Assembly: GCA_000758905.1 (NCBI GenBank)
Contig: JRNA01000016.1
Coordinates: 62,001-126,000, forward strand
DNA length: 64,000 bases
Reading direction: 5' to 3'
DNA from: Clostridiales bacterium S5-A14a
GTDB lineage: Bacteria; Bacillota; Clostridia; Peptostreptococcales; Anaerovoracaceae
Below the pieces are notes generated by a model that saw only the letters and a program-made list of their open reading frames with translations, was not told the DNA's origin and searched no databases. A program made the position numbers and the translations under genes. Position 1 is the first letter of the stretch; the number at the start of each line of letters is the position of its first letter. Of this stretch, positions 26,841 to 34,803 are shown in pieces.

Positions 26841-28794
26841 ATTAAATAAAGAAACTACAAATTCTAGAATTAGAAATACTGTAAATATTAACCCCCTCTT
26901 CAAAAGTGTTGAGAAGCCAGGGAGATATATAGGTTGCGAAAAAAATTCCATAATTAAGAATCTAGATGAGGTTAAACTCCTTTTCGGTTTTGCATTTCCA
27001 GACTTATATGAAATTGGCATGTCATATATGGGTATGCAAATTTTGTATGATTCTATAAATCGAATACCTGACATTGCATGTGAAAGAGTTTTTTCTCCAG
27101 CTGTAGATATGGAAGAAAAATTGAGAAACAAATCAATTCCTCTATTTACACTCGAAAACAAGATAGCACTAAACTCTCTTGACGTTCTAGGTTTTACATT
27201 ACAGTATGAGATGTCGTTCACAAATATTTTGAATATACTTGAAATCGGCAAAATACCACTGAAATCTGCCGACAGATCAGAAGATGATCCACTTGTGATA
27301 GCAGGAGGGCCTTGTGCATTTAATCCTGAGCCACTGGCAGATTTTATTGATCTATTTATCATTGGTGACGGCGAGAAATCTTTACCTACTGTTTTAACAA
27401 AATATAAGAATCACAAGAATAATGGCGGAAACAAACATGATTTTCTAAAGTTTATTGCTGAAGAGTCTACAAAAGAAAATTTAGGTGTTTACGTTCCGCA
27501 ATTTTATGATGAAAAATATAACGAAGATGGAACGATTCGAAAATATGAAAAACTCTATGATTTTTTACCTGATGTTATTGAAAAATCAGTCATATCAGAT
27601 ATAAATGAAGTCCACTATCCCACTAATCCAATAGTTCCACTTATTGAAACTGTGCACGATAGAGCTGTTGTTGAAACATTCCGTGGTTGTACTCGAGGCT
27701 GCCGATTTTGTCAAGCAGGAATAATCTATCGCCCTATAAGAGAACGTACCAAAGAAAGAATTATCGATATTGCAAAAGAGCAATTAAGATCGACAGGACA
27801 TGACGAGTTGTCTATTTTGTCGTTGTCAACAAGTGATTACAGTAAGTTTGAGCCCTTAGCAACTGAACTAATGGAGTATTGTAAAAATGACAATGTCTCG
27901 CTTTCGCTACCATCGCTTAGGCTAGATTCATTTTCATTTGACGTTCTTGAGCAAATTCAAGGCTACAAAAAAAGCGGTCTTACATTCGCACCCGAAGCTG
28001 GTACTCAGCGCCTTAGAGACGTTATAAACAAGGGGATAACCGAGGAAGATATTTTTACTTCCGTTGGGCAGGCTATTGAACTTGGATGGCGAAATATCAA
28101 GCTTTATTTTATGATAGGTCTTCCAACCGAAACATATGAGGATCTGGATGGCATTGCGGATATTGCAAAGAAAATAACTTATTTAAACAAGCAAATTGGT
28201 ATTCCAGGTAGATTTAATGTAACAGTCAGTGTATCTAATTTTGTACCAAAAGCCCATACTCCATTTCAGTGGTGTGGGCAAGACAAAGTTGAATCATTTA
28301 GAGAAAAACATGAATATCTTCTACAAAAGTTGAAAATAAAAAATGTTAAATTCAATTATCATGACGATGGAGTATCTGTAATAGAAGGTATCTTAGCTAG
28401 AGGCGATAGAAGAATAGGAAATCTATTGCTTGCCGCCCACCAACTGGGATGTAAGTTTGACGGTTGGAGTGAGTTCTTTTCGAAAAAACGTTGGGAAGAG
28501 GCATTGTCAATATCAGGTATAGATGGAAGCTTTTATGCAAGCAGGGAGAGAAACGAAGACGAAGTATTCCCGTGGGATAAAATCGATACAGGCATCACAA
28601 AAGACTTTTTGTTGCGAGAATGGCATAGGGCAGAAAATGCAATTACAACCCACGACTGTCGCTACGGATGCGTAGGATGTGGTGTTAATCGAAGAGTAAA
28701 GTGCAATTTTGATGGAATTTGGTCAAATAATAAGTCCGATATAGGGCATAATTTTGATGATACTGATAAAAAGGATGATAACTATGGGATATAA
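26827..28794 (+). CDS. B12-binding-domain radical SAM protein (TIGR03960 type)
   Basis: A 655-residue radical-SAM protein of unknown reaction, paired almost everywhere with the DUF2344 protein that follows. The N-terminal domain is B12-binding-like (FAFPDLYEIGMSYMGMQILY, then AGGPCAFNPEPLADFIDLF). The radical-SAM cluster is RGCTRGCRFCQAG, and the SAM domain ends with APEAGTQRLRDVINKG. The C-terminal Cys cluster (CRYGCVGCG) is typical. The chosen start is ATG 26827, overlapping obg by 14 bases; a TTG 15 bases upstream is also possible. Neighbour genes suggest a role near ribosome or RNA metabolism, but none is shown. Confidence 0.87.
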   Translation: MTNTKLNKETTNSRIRNTVNINPLFKSVEKPGRYIGCEKNSIIKNLDEVKLLFGFAFPDLYEIGMSYMGMQILYDSINRIPDIACERVFSPAVDMEEKLRNKSIPLFTLENKIALNSLDVLGFTLQYEMSFTNILNILEIGKIPLKSADRSEDDPLVIAGGPCAFNPEPLADFIDLFIIGDGEKSLPTVLTKYKNHKNNGGNKHDFLKFIAEESTKENLGVYVPQFYDEKYNEDGTIRKYEKLYDFLPDVIEKSVISDINEVHYPTNPIVPLIETVHDRAVVETFRGCTRGCRFCQAGIIYRPIRERTKERIIDIAKEQLRSTGHDELSILSLSTSDYSKFEPLATELMEYCKNDNVSLSLPSLRLDSFSFDVLEQIQGYKKSGLTFAPEAGTQRLRDVINKGITEEDIFTSVGQAIELGWRNIKLYFMIGLPTETYEDLDGIADIAKKITYLNKQIGIPGRFNVTVSVSNFVPKAHTPFQWCGQDKVESFREKHEYLLQKLKIKNVKFNYHDDGVSVIEGILARGDRRIGNLLLAAHQLGCKFDGWSEFFSKKRWEEALSISGIDGSFYASRERNEDEVFPWDKIDTGITKDFLLREWHRAENAITTHDCRYGCVGCGVNRRVKCNFDGIWSNNKSDIGHNFDDTDKKDDNYGI

Positions 28795-29455
28795 ATACTT
28801 ATTTACATTTCAAAAAACTGGACTCATGATTTATATCTCCCACCTTGATTTGCAAAGGCTTTTTAGACGTACAATCAAAAGTTGTGGATATAAAATCATA
28901 TATTCTCAGGGTTTTAATCCTCATCCTAAAATGTCAATAGCACAGCCGCTCTCACTAGGATATATCGGACTTCAGGAATATATGGAAATTGAACTCGATT
29001 CAAATATAGATCCTGATTTAATCAAGGATAATATTAACGATCAATTACCCGATGGAGTTAAAATTACCAGAGTAAAAAAACTATCAGACGATATCAAATC
29101 TATTTCAGCGTTGACTGTTTATGCAGAATACAGCATTGATTTCAGTGAAACAGATATTTTGTTGTCGGATAATATGATAAATCAGTTTTTGTCGCAAGAA
29201 GAAATTTACGGGAAGAGAAGGCAGAAAAAAACGAAGAAAATTATCGAAGTCCCTATAAAGGATAAGATTAGATCAATGACTGTTGAAGATGGTTTATTGA
29301 AATTTGTTGTTGATTGTGGTAGTAACTCAAATTTGAATCCAGAAATCTTGCTCAAATCATTTTTAATTTACTTCGGATATGATAATTTAGATGATATACT
29401 TGAAAAAATAAGTATCACCAGGGATAGAATTTTACTCAAAGACAATATAGTTTAA
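28784..29455 (+). CDS. DUF2344 (TIGR03936) partner of the radical SAM protein
   Basis: A 223-residue protein of the family that is fused or adjacent to the TIGR03960 radical-SAM protein. The family core is YISHLDLQRLFRRTIK and YSQGFNPHPKMSIAQPLSLGY. ATG 28784 was chosen because AAGGATG lies just upstream; it overlaps the previous stop by 11 bases, so the two are surely co-translated. In many Firmicutes the next gene is ribonuclease G; here a promoter and comEA follow instead. Molecular function is unknown. Confidence 0.87.
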   Translation: MGYKYLFTFQKTGLMIYISHLDLQRLFRRTIKSCGYKIIYSQGFNPHPKMSIAQPLSLGYIGLQEYMEIELDSNIDPDLIKDNINDQLPDGVKITRVKKLSDDIKSISALTVYAEYSIDFSETDILLSDNMINQFLSQEEIYGKRRQKKTKKIIEVPIKDKIRSMTVEDGLLKFVVDCGSNSNLNPEILLKSFLIYFGYDNLDDILEKISITRDRILLKDNIV

Positions 29456-29475
29456 AATTAATTTAATTAAAATTC

Positions 29476-29507
29476 TTGACAATGTAATAAATTTACTGTA
29501 ATATAAT
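29476..29507 (+). promoter_or_regulatory. Promoter of comEA
   Basis: TTGACA (29476-29481) with TAATAT at 29499 (17-base spacer) or the overlapping TATAAT at 29502 (20-base spacer). Confidence 0.6.
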
Positions 29508-29532
29508 GTAAATAAATATAGGTGGTAAATTT

Positions 29533-30252
29533 ATGAAAAGTTTGCTTAAGAATCTCAATTATTTTTATGAAGACAACAGAAAGTACATCAAAGCAGGTGC
29601 GATAATACTCGTTATATTAGCAGCTGCTTTTTTATTTATTTTCTATGGGAAAGATGATGAAGATGTAAAAGTTAAAAACATTGATAATAACGATAACCAA
29701 AACTATTATGGAAAAGAAGATCATTCTTCCGATCTACCTATCTCTTCTTCTAAAAACAAGTCTTCAAAGAAATCTAAAAAAGCCCAAAATAAAAAGTCTT
29801 CAGACGTCGATAGCAATTCGTCTGATGAATATTCAATGTATATTGATATTGAAGGCGCTGTTGTTAATCCTGGCGTTTACAAAATAAGAGAAGGTGATCG
29901 AATTTTTCATGCAATTGCCAAAGCTGGAGGCCTTAAGGATACAGCTGATATTAATAGTATAAACAAAGCGGAGGTGCTTTCCGATGGACAGAAAATTTAT
30001 ATTTTTGAAGTAGGAGAAGAAGGCCATGGCAGCGACGGTTCGTCTGGGGGGAATTCAGGAGATAAAATCAATATAAATATTGCCGACGAAAATAAACTAC
30101 AAGAAATCCAAGGCGTAGGTCCATCTATGGCCAATAGAATTATCGAATATAGAAAATCAAACGGAAGATTTAAAAAAATCGATGATTTAAAGAATGTAAG
30201 CGGCATTGGAGACAAACGATTTGAAAGTATGAAGGAAAGCATTACTATTTAA
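29533..30252 (+). CDS. comEA: ComEA, DNA-binding competence protein
   Basis: Membrane-anchored DNA receptor of natural transformation. The 239-residue protein has one membrane helix (about 20-40), a Ser/Lys-rich spacer, and a SLBB domain (YIDIEGAVVNPGVYKI, about residue 101). It ends with a helix-hairpin-helix domain (NINIADENKLQEIQGVGP, then VSGIGDKRFESM). All three ComEA parts are present in the usual order. No comEC or comEB is in the window. GGTGG precedes the ATG. Confidence 0.92.
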   Translation: MKSLLKNLNYFYEDNRKYIKAGAIILVILAAAFLFIFYGKDDEDVKVKNIDNNDNQNYYGKEDHSSDLPISSSKNKSSKKSKKAQNKKSSDVDSNSSDEYSMYIDIEGAVVNPGVYKIREGDRIFHAIAKAGGLKDTADINSINKAEVLSDGQKIYIFEVGEEGHGSDGSSGGNSGDKININIADENKLQEIQGVGPSMANRIIEYRKSNGRFKKIDDLKNVSGIGDKRFESMKESITI

Positions 30253-30281
30253 AGTAATGCTATATTTAATGGTGAAATGAT

Positions 30282-31094
30282 ATGAATACTAAGATTGGAT
30301 TAGTTGTAAACGACACAACAAATTTTGATAAGTTAACAAAGCATTTTTCTGAAAACAAAAGCAAGTATAATTTGAAGTTTAATTGTAAAAACGGAAAAGA
30401 GTGCCAGACCTTATTAAGCCAAAACAAATATGATGTAGATATAATCATAATCGAAGCCGTATTGCCATACATAAACGGTACAGATATAGCCAGGGAAATA
30501 TATTTTTCTGGGAAATACTTGGATTCACCTGGCATAATCCTGATATCATCTCTTCAACAATATGATGTTTTTTTAGAGGACATGGATATGAATAGGGTTT
30601 CATTTCTACTAAAGCCTCTTGATTTAAATTATATTGACAAAGAGATTATTAGAATTCAAAGAAATAAACTTTTGACAATACCATGCTCTGAAAGGAAGAT
30701 GTTGAAAGGCGTAGCGGAAGACACTTCTTTCTATGAAATTAAGAAAAGCAAATATAAGAATACAGAAAAATTAGTTACAAACATATTAAATGATTTTGGC
30801 ATAACTCAAAAATATAAGGGCTCTGTATATATTAAAGATGCGATTTTGCTCAATATATTTGAAGGAGAAAAATATGATTTCCAAATGAAGGCTATTATCT
30901 TGCAGATAGCAAAATATTATAATAGACCTAGCGTTTCGATTTTTTCGTTGATATCGAAAACTATGAAATTTATTAAACTTGATTCAAGTCAGTATAATCA
31001 ATTGTTCTTCGCTGAATGTTACTCCGGTAAAAAATTGACGCCAAAACAATTTATTTTTACAATTTCTGAATTTGTTCGCCTTGAAGTAAACTAA
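30282..31094 (+). CDS. Degenerate Spo0A-like response regulator
   Basis: A 270-residue protein with a receiver-like domain (1 to about 125) and a C-terminal domain (about 152-270) resembling the Spo0A DNA-binding domain: LVTNILNDFGITQKYKGS matches the start of that domain (I-x-E-I-G-x-P-A-x-x-K-G-x-x-Y), and AIILQIAKYYNRPSVSIFSLIS matches the recognition-helix region. The phospho-acceptor Asp is replaced by Glu58 (IIIIEAVLP). The acidic pair is reduced to Asn10-Asp11, while Ser89/Ser90 and Lys111 (LLKPLD) remain. This suggests a regulator no longer controlled by phosphorylation. It was recognised by motif order, not by a search. The gene lies alone between comEA and DUF896. Confidence 0.6.
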   Translation: MNTKIGLVVNDTTNFDKLTKHFSENKSKYNLKFNCKNGKECQTLLSQNKYDVDIIIIEAVLPYINGTDIAREIYFSGKYLDSPGIILISSLQQYDVFLEDMDMNRVSFLLKPLDLNYIDKEIIRIQRNKLLTIPCSERKMLKGVAEDTSFYEIKKSKYKNTEKLVTNILNDFGITQKYKGSVYIKDAILLNIFEGEKYDFQMKAIILQIAKYYNRPSVSIFSLISKTMKFIKLDSSQYNQLFFAECYSGKKLTPKQFIFTISEFVRLEVN

Positions 31095-31109
31095 ACTGAA
31101 TGCTATAAT
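31081..31109 (+). promoter_or_regulatory. Promoter of the DUF896 gene
   Basis: TTGAAG (31081-31086), 17-base spacer, TG-c-TATAAT (31101-31109); it overlaps the end of the Spo0A-like gene. Confidence 0.65.
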
Positions 31110-31133
31110 TCAATAGTTGCGGAGGTTAATATA

Positions 31134-31349
31134 ATGAATAAGATTAAAGAAGAAATAAAGGAAGAAGTTGAAAATATAGTAAGAATTACTGAGGAAGAAA
31201 TTGAGAGAATCAATGAGCTTGCAAAGAAATCAAAAAGCGAGGCTGGTCTTACGGAAAGCGAAAAAGAAGAGCAAAAACATTTGCGACGTAAGTATATTGA
31301 CTCTTTCAAAGCAAATCTAAAGAATCATCTTGATTTAATCAAAAAATAA
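31134..31349 (+). CDS. DUF896 family protein (YnzC-like)
   Basis: A 71-residue cytoplasmic protein with two helices. INELAKKSKSEAGLTESEKEE and HLRRKYIDSFKANLKNHLD are the family signature. Function is unknown; in Bacillus subtilis the homologue is in the SOS-regulated yneA operon. Here it lies far from the YneA-like gene, and I see no LexA box upstream. GGAGG precedes the ATG. Confidence 0.88.
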   Translation: MNKIKEEIKEEVENIVRITEEEIERINELAKKSKSEAGLTESEKEEQKHLRRKYIDSFKANLKNHLDLIKK

Positions 31350-31422
31350 CTTAAGCGGACGTTTAATACTTCCAATATTTTGGTATAAGTTAGTTAGTGT
31401 TAATGAAAGAAGGTTTTAGTAT

Positions 31423-32598
31423 ATGAGAAATGTTTATTTAGATTACTCTGCAACGACTCCTGTAAAAGAGGAAGTCCTGCAGGCAATGATACCATATTTT
31501 ACAGAAAACTTTGGAAATCCATCCAGTTTATACTCAGGAGGACTTAACTCCAAGGCTGCTATTGATAAGGCAAGAAATCAACTTGCAGATTTAATTAATG
31601 CTAGACCTGATGAAATCTTTTTTACAGGATCAGGAACAGAAGCAGACAACTGGGTTCTACAAGGTGTTGCCGATGCAATGAGAAAAAAAGGCAAAGGTAA
31701 CCACATAATTACAACTAAGATTGAACACCATGCAATCTTACATACCTGTGAGTATTTGCAGACACAAGGTTTTGAGGTTACTTGTCTCGATGTTGAGTCT
31801 GATGGGAGAATTGATCCAGCCAAACTAGAAAAGGCAATCACTGACAAAACTATATTAGTTTCAATTATGCTTGTTAATAACGAAGTTGGAACTATACAGG
31901 ATATAAGAGAGTTAGCTGGAATCGCTAGAAGACATAAAATTCTTTTCCACACAGATGCTGTCCAGGCACTCGGGAACGTTCCAATTGATGTTAACGTTCT
32001 AGGGGTTGACTTCCTGTCAATGTCCGCACATAAGATTTACGGACCTAAGGGTATGGGAGCACTCTTCATTAGGAAGGGAAATAGGCTTTCAAACTTCATC
32101 CACGGCGGAGCACAAGAAATGGGCAAGCGTGCTGGAACTGAAAATTTACCGGGAATAGTTGGATTTGGTAAGGCTGCTGAAATTGCTAAAAGAGATTTTG
32201 ATAAACATGTAAAGCATTCCCAGGAGGTAAGGGATTATTTACTTAAGCGGATTACTGAAGAAATTCCAGATGTTGAAATTAATGGTACGATGAAGTATAG
32301 GCATCCTGGTAATCTAAACGTCACATTCGACTTTATCGAGGGAGAATCTCTATTGATTCTTTTGGATATGAAAGGAATTTCAATTTCAACAGGGTCTGCA
32401 TGTTCCTCAAAATCATTGAAGCCATCGCATGTTCTAGATGCAATGGGGGTACCATGGGAAAAGATTCATGGAACTGTAAGAATGACTGTCGGTGATTTCA
32501 CAACCAAAGACGATGTAGATTATGTGGTAAATGAACTTAAAAATATAGTAATAAGATTAAGGGAGATATCTCCAATAAATCATGAGAAAGGGTGGTAG
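31423..32598 (+). CDS. nifS: Cysteine desulfurase, NifS/IscS family
   Basis: PLP enzyme that removes sulfur from cysteine for Fe-S clusters and thio-modified tRNA. The 391-residue protein has YLDYSATTP at the start, the PLP lysine in SAHKIYGPKGMG, and the active-site Cys in STGSACSSKSLKPSHVL. It begins the nifS-nifU-mnmA unit, so its sulfur probably serves both the NifU scaffold and tRNA 2-thiolation. RBS AGAAGG before the ATG. Confidence 0.95.
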   Translation: MRNVYLDYSATTPVKEEVLQAMIPYFTENFGNPSSLYSGGLNSKAAIDKARNQLADLINARPDEIFFTGSGTEADNWVLQGVADAMRKKGKGNHIITTKIEHHAILHTCEYLQTQGFEVTCLDVESDGRIDPAKLEKAITDKTILVSIMLVNNEVGTIQDIRELAGIARRHKILFHTDAVQALGNVPIDVNVLGVDFLSMSAHKIYGPKGMGALFIRKGNRLSNFIHGGAQEMGKRAGTENLPGIVGFGKAAEIAKRDFDKHVKHSQEVRDYLLKRITEEIPDVEINGTMKYRHPGNLNVTFDFIEGESLLILLDMKGISISTGSACSSKSLKPSHVLDAMGVPWEKIHGTVRMTVGDFTTKDDVDYVVNELKNIVIRLREISPINHEKGW

Positions 32599-32600
32599 AA

Positions 32601-33041
32601 ATGGCTTTATATAATGAAAAAGTAATGGATAATTTTTTAAATCCAAAAAATGTAGGAGAAATGGAAAATCCGGATGGTACGGGTATTTATGGAAGCCCTG
32701 TATGCGGAGATATGATGCAAATACAGATAAAGGTTGAAGATGACATCATCAAAGATGCTAAATTTAAGACCTTTGGATGCGGGTCAGCAATTGCTTCTTC
32801 AAGTATGGCTACATCTATGATCATCGGTAAATCTATTGATGAAGCGCTAGAATTAACTAATAAGCAGATTGTAGATGAGTTGGGAGGATTACCTGCTGTT
32901 AAGATTCACTGCTCTGTTCTTGCGGATCATGCAATCAAGTCTGCTATATACGACTATGCTCAAAAGAACGGTAAAACATATAAGGGTCTAGAAGGCTTTG
33001 ATCCGGATGCAGATGATGATGACCACCATGACGTTGAATAA
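32601..33041 (+). CDS. nifU: Fe-S cluster scaffold protein, NifU/IscU N-terminal type
   Basis: Scaffold on which NifS sulfur and iron are assembled. The 146-residue protein has the three cluster cysteines in GSPVCGDMM, TFGCGSAIASSS and KIHCSVLADHAIKSA, and starts LYNEKVMDNFLNPKNVG. ATG 32601 was chosen for AAAGGGTGG just upstream; an in-frame GTG nine bases earlier overlaps the nifS stop. It ends with an Asp/His-rich tail (DPDADDDDHHD) that may bind metal. Confidence 0.93.
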   Translation: MALYNEKVMDNFLNPKNVGEMENPDGTGIYGSPVCGDMMQIQIKVEDDIIKDAKFKTFGCGSAIASSSMATSMIIGKSIDEALELTNKQIVDELGGLPAVKIHCSVLADHAIKSAIYDYAQKNGKTYKGLEGFDPDADDDDHHDVE

Positions 33042-34101
33042 GAATAAAGTTTTGTTAGGCTTGAGCGGCGGGGTCGACAGTACCACTGCCGCTCTCTTTT
33101 TACAAAAAAAAGGATTTGATGTTACTGGATTTTATTTTGAAGTAAATGAAGGTCGAACAGAGGGTGCTAAAGAAGCGAAAAAAGTAGCTGAGGAACTGAA
33201 TATACCGCTAATAATTTTTGATACATCTAAAAAATTCAAAGAGATTGTTATTGAAAATTTTTTAAATTCATACAAAACTGGTAAAACTCCAAACCCATGT
33301 GTAATATGTAATCCTCAGATAAAATTTAACTTACTAATCGAGCATGCAAATCAGATTGGAGCGTATTATATTGCAACGGGGCACTACGCACGGATTTATC
33401 GCAATTCTGAGACGGAAAAATATTTTGTGCAAAGGGGAGCTAACGAAAAAAAAGACCAGTCATACATGCTATACAGGCTTGGGCAGGATGTTTTGAGCCG
33501 GCTTATTTTTCCTCTTGGGATGTCTAAAGACAAAGAAGTTATAAGAGAAATAGCCCACGAAAATCATCTCTCAAATGCTGAGAAAGCGGATAGTCAGGAA
33601 ATATGCTTTATTGACGATAATTGTAATTATGTTGATTTTATTGATGCGCGAGGTTATTCTGCACCCTTTGGAAATTTTGTTGATAGCGATGGAAATATTT
33701 TGGGCCGACATAGGGGAATACATTGTTATACGATTGGCCAGAGGAAGGGGCTTGGTATTGCACTGGGGAAACCAGCATTTGTAACACAGATAGATCCTGT
33801 AACCAATAATATCACACTTGGTAGTAACGATGATCTGATGAAGACAGAGATTTATTCATATGATAATTTTTTTGCTGAATCAAACTCTGATGTTATTCCG
33901 TCCCATTTCGGCGATGAATTTGACTGTTATGCTAAAGTTAGGTATGCTTCAAAACCTGCAAAGGCACACGTACAGAAAAGTTCTGGAAATAAAATGAGGA
34001 TTACTTTCGAAGACGCACAGAGAGCGCCAAGCCCCGGTCAATCAGTTGTTTTTTATGATGGCGACATAGTCATTGGCGGAGGATTTATTGATAATTTTTA
34101 G
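33028..34101 (+). CDS. mnmA: tRNA-uridine 2-sulfurtransferase MnmA
   Basis: Adds sulfur to U34 of tRNA-Lys, -Glu and -Gln, taking it from the upstream desulfurase. It has the PP-loop GLSGGVDSTTAA, the first catalytic Cys in NPCVICNPQIKF and the second in DSQEICFI, then GQRKGLG and APSPGQSVVFYDGD. At 357 residues it is of normal length. The start is placed at ATG 33028, overlapping nifU by 14 bases; a TTG six bases later is also possible. No ribosome site is clear, so coupling to nifU is likely. Confidence 0.95.
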   Translation: MTLNKNKVLLGLSGGVDSTTAALFLQKKGFDVTGFYFEVNEGRTEGAKEAKKVAEELNIPLIIFDTSKKFKEIVIENFLNSYKTGKTPNPCVICNPQIKFNLLIEHANQIGAYYIATGHYARIYRNSETEKYFVQRGANEKKDQSYMLYRLGQDVLSRLIFPLGMSKDKEVIREIAHENHLSNAEKADSQEICFIDDNCNYVDFIDARGYSAPFGNFVDSDGNILGRHRGIHCYTIGQRKGLGIALGKPAFVTQIDPVTNNITLGSNDDLMKTEIYSYDNFFAESNSDVIPSHFGDEFDCYAKVRYASKPAKAHVQKSSGNKMRITFEDAQRAPSPGQSVVFYDGDIVIGGGFIDNF

Positions 34102-34157
34102 GTAAAATTAATATTAAGGTATCGATACTGATATATTTATAATAAGGAGAGGTTTTT

Positions 34158-34781
34158 ATGGCAATTTATGGTGATGATTTCCGCCCATACTTGAATAAAT
34201 TTGTTTTTATTCGCTCAACAGAGGAGATTGAAAACATTTCTTCTAAAGATCCTGATAATATTAACGGATATTTTGCCTATATTTTTTGGTCAAACAGCGG
34301 TGAAATTTGTGTTAGAGTAGCTGATGTCGGATATGGATTAGAAGATTATTTTGAAACAAGCGATGTTGGCATTGACTTTTCAAAAGAAAATCTCATATTC
34401 CCGTTGCTAGATAAGCTTGATGATATTCTATATATATTTGATTCAAATGTTGTAGCTGATAGCGAAACATACAGCAAAATTGTTATGGATACGGAAATGG
34501 CAAACCTTGTCGACGAAGAGTTGATCAATGCACGTGAAAATATAGAGATTGATGCCTTACGCGACAATAGTAACAAAGACATCTTAACAGTAGTTTTTTT
34601 CACAAAACAGTTGCCTATCAAATCCAAAGCAAAGGTAAGAAGCATATCTTTCTCAAAGGGTATTTTTAGTGGCGAGCTACTTCAAGTGCCTTTTGGATGG
34701 AAACAACTACATATAGGAGATACTATCAAATTTAAGGCCGAACAACATTCTGGAGAAACAGTTCTTCTAGCCTTATTCTAG
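34158..34781 (+). CDS. Hypothetical protein, unrecognised
   Basis: A 207-residue soluble, acidic protein with no signal peptide or membrane segment and no motif I can name. Good evidence for a real gene: AAGGAGAGG at good spacing before the ATG, codon use like its neighbours, and a possible promoter (TATAAT at 34138) preceded by the palindrome GTATCGATAC (34119-34128). The C-terminal part (SKAKVRSISFSKGIFSGELL, then GDTIKFKAEQHSGETVLL) looks all-beta and OB-like. It lies between mnmA and the phosphomutase promoter; the context gives no function. Confidence 0.8.
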   Translation: MAIYGDDFRPYLNKFVFIRSTEEIENISSKDPDNINGYFAYIFWSNSGEICVRVADVGYGLEDYFETSDVGIDFSKENLIFPLLDKLDDILYIFDSNVVADSETYSKIVMDTEMANLVDEELINARENIEIDALRDNSNKDILTVVFFTKQLPIKSKAKVRSISFSKGIFSGELLQVPFGWKQLHIGDTIKFKAEQHSGETVLLALF

Positions 34782-34788
34782 TGTTTTG

Positions 34789-34797
34789 TGTTATAAT
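34789..34797 (+). promoter_or_regulatory. Extended -10 element directly in front of the phosphohexomutase gene
   Basis: TG-t-TATAAT is a perfect extended -10. The ATG at 34804 lies exactly where transcription should start. No Shine-Dalgarno is possible in the six bases between. A leaderless transcript is predicted. Confidence 0.65.
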
Positions 34798-34803
34798 ACA
34801 ACC

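Noticed and set aside
21999-30252. cinA, recA and comEA as a competence regulon
   Set aside because: No shared competence box was seen. recA has an SOS operator, comEA an ordinary promoter, and the cinA-recA adjacency is common without competence control.
30238-30261. Hairpin AGCATTAC/GTAATGCT at the comEA stop as a terminator
   Set aside because: The stem is good but the following bases (ATATTTAATGG) are not a T-run, and it overlaps the stop codon. It may be an mRNA-stability element instead.
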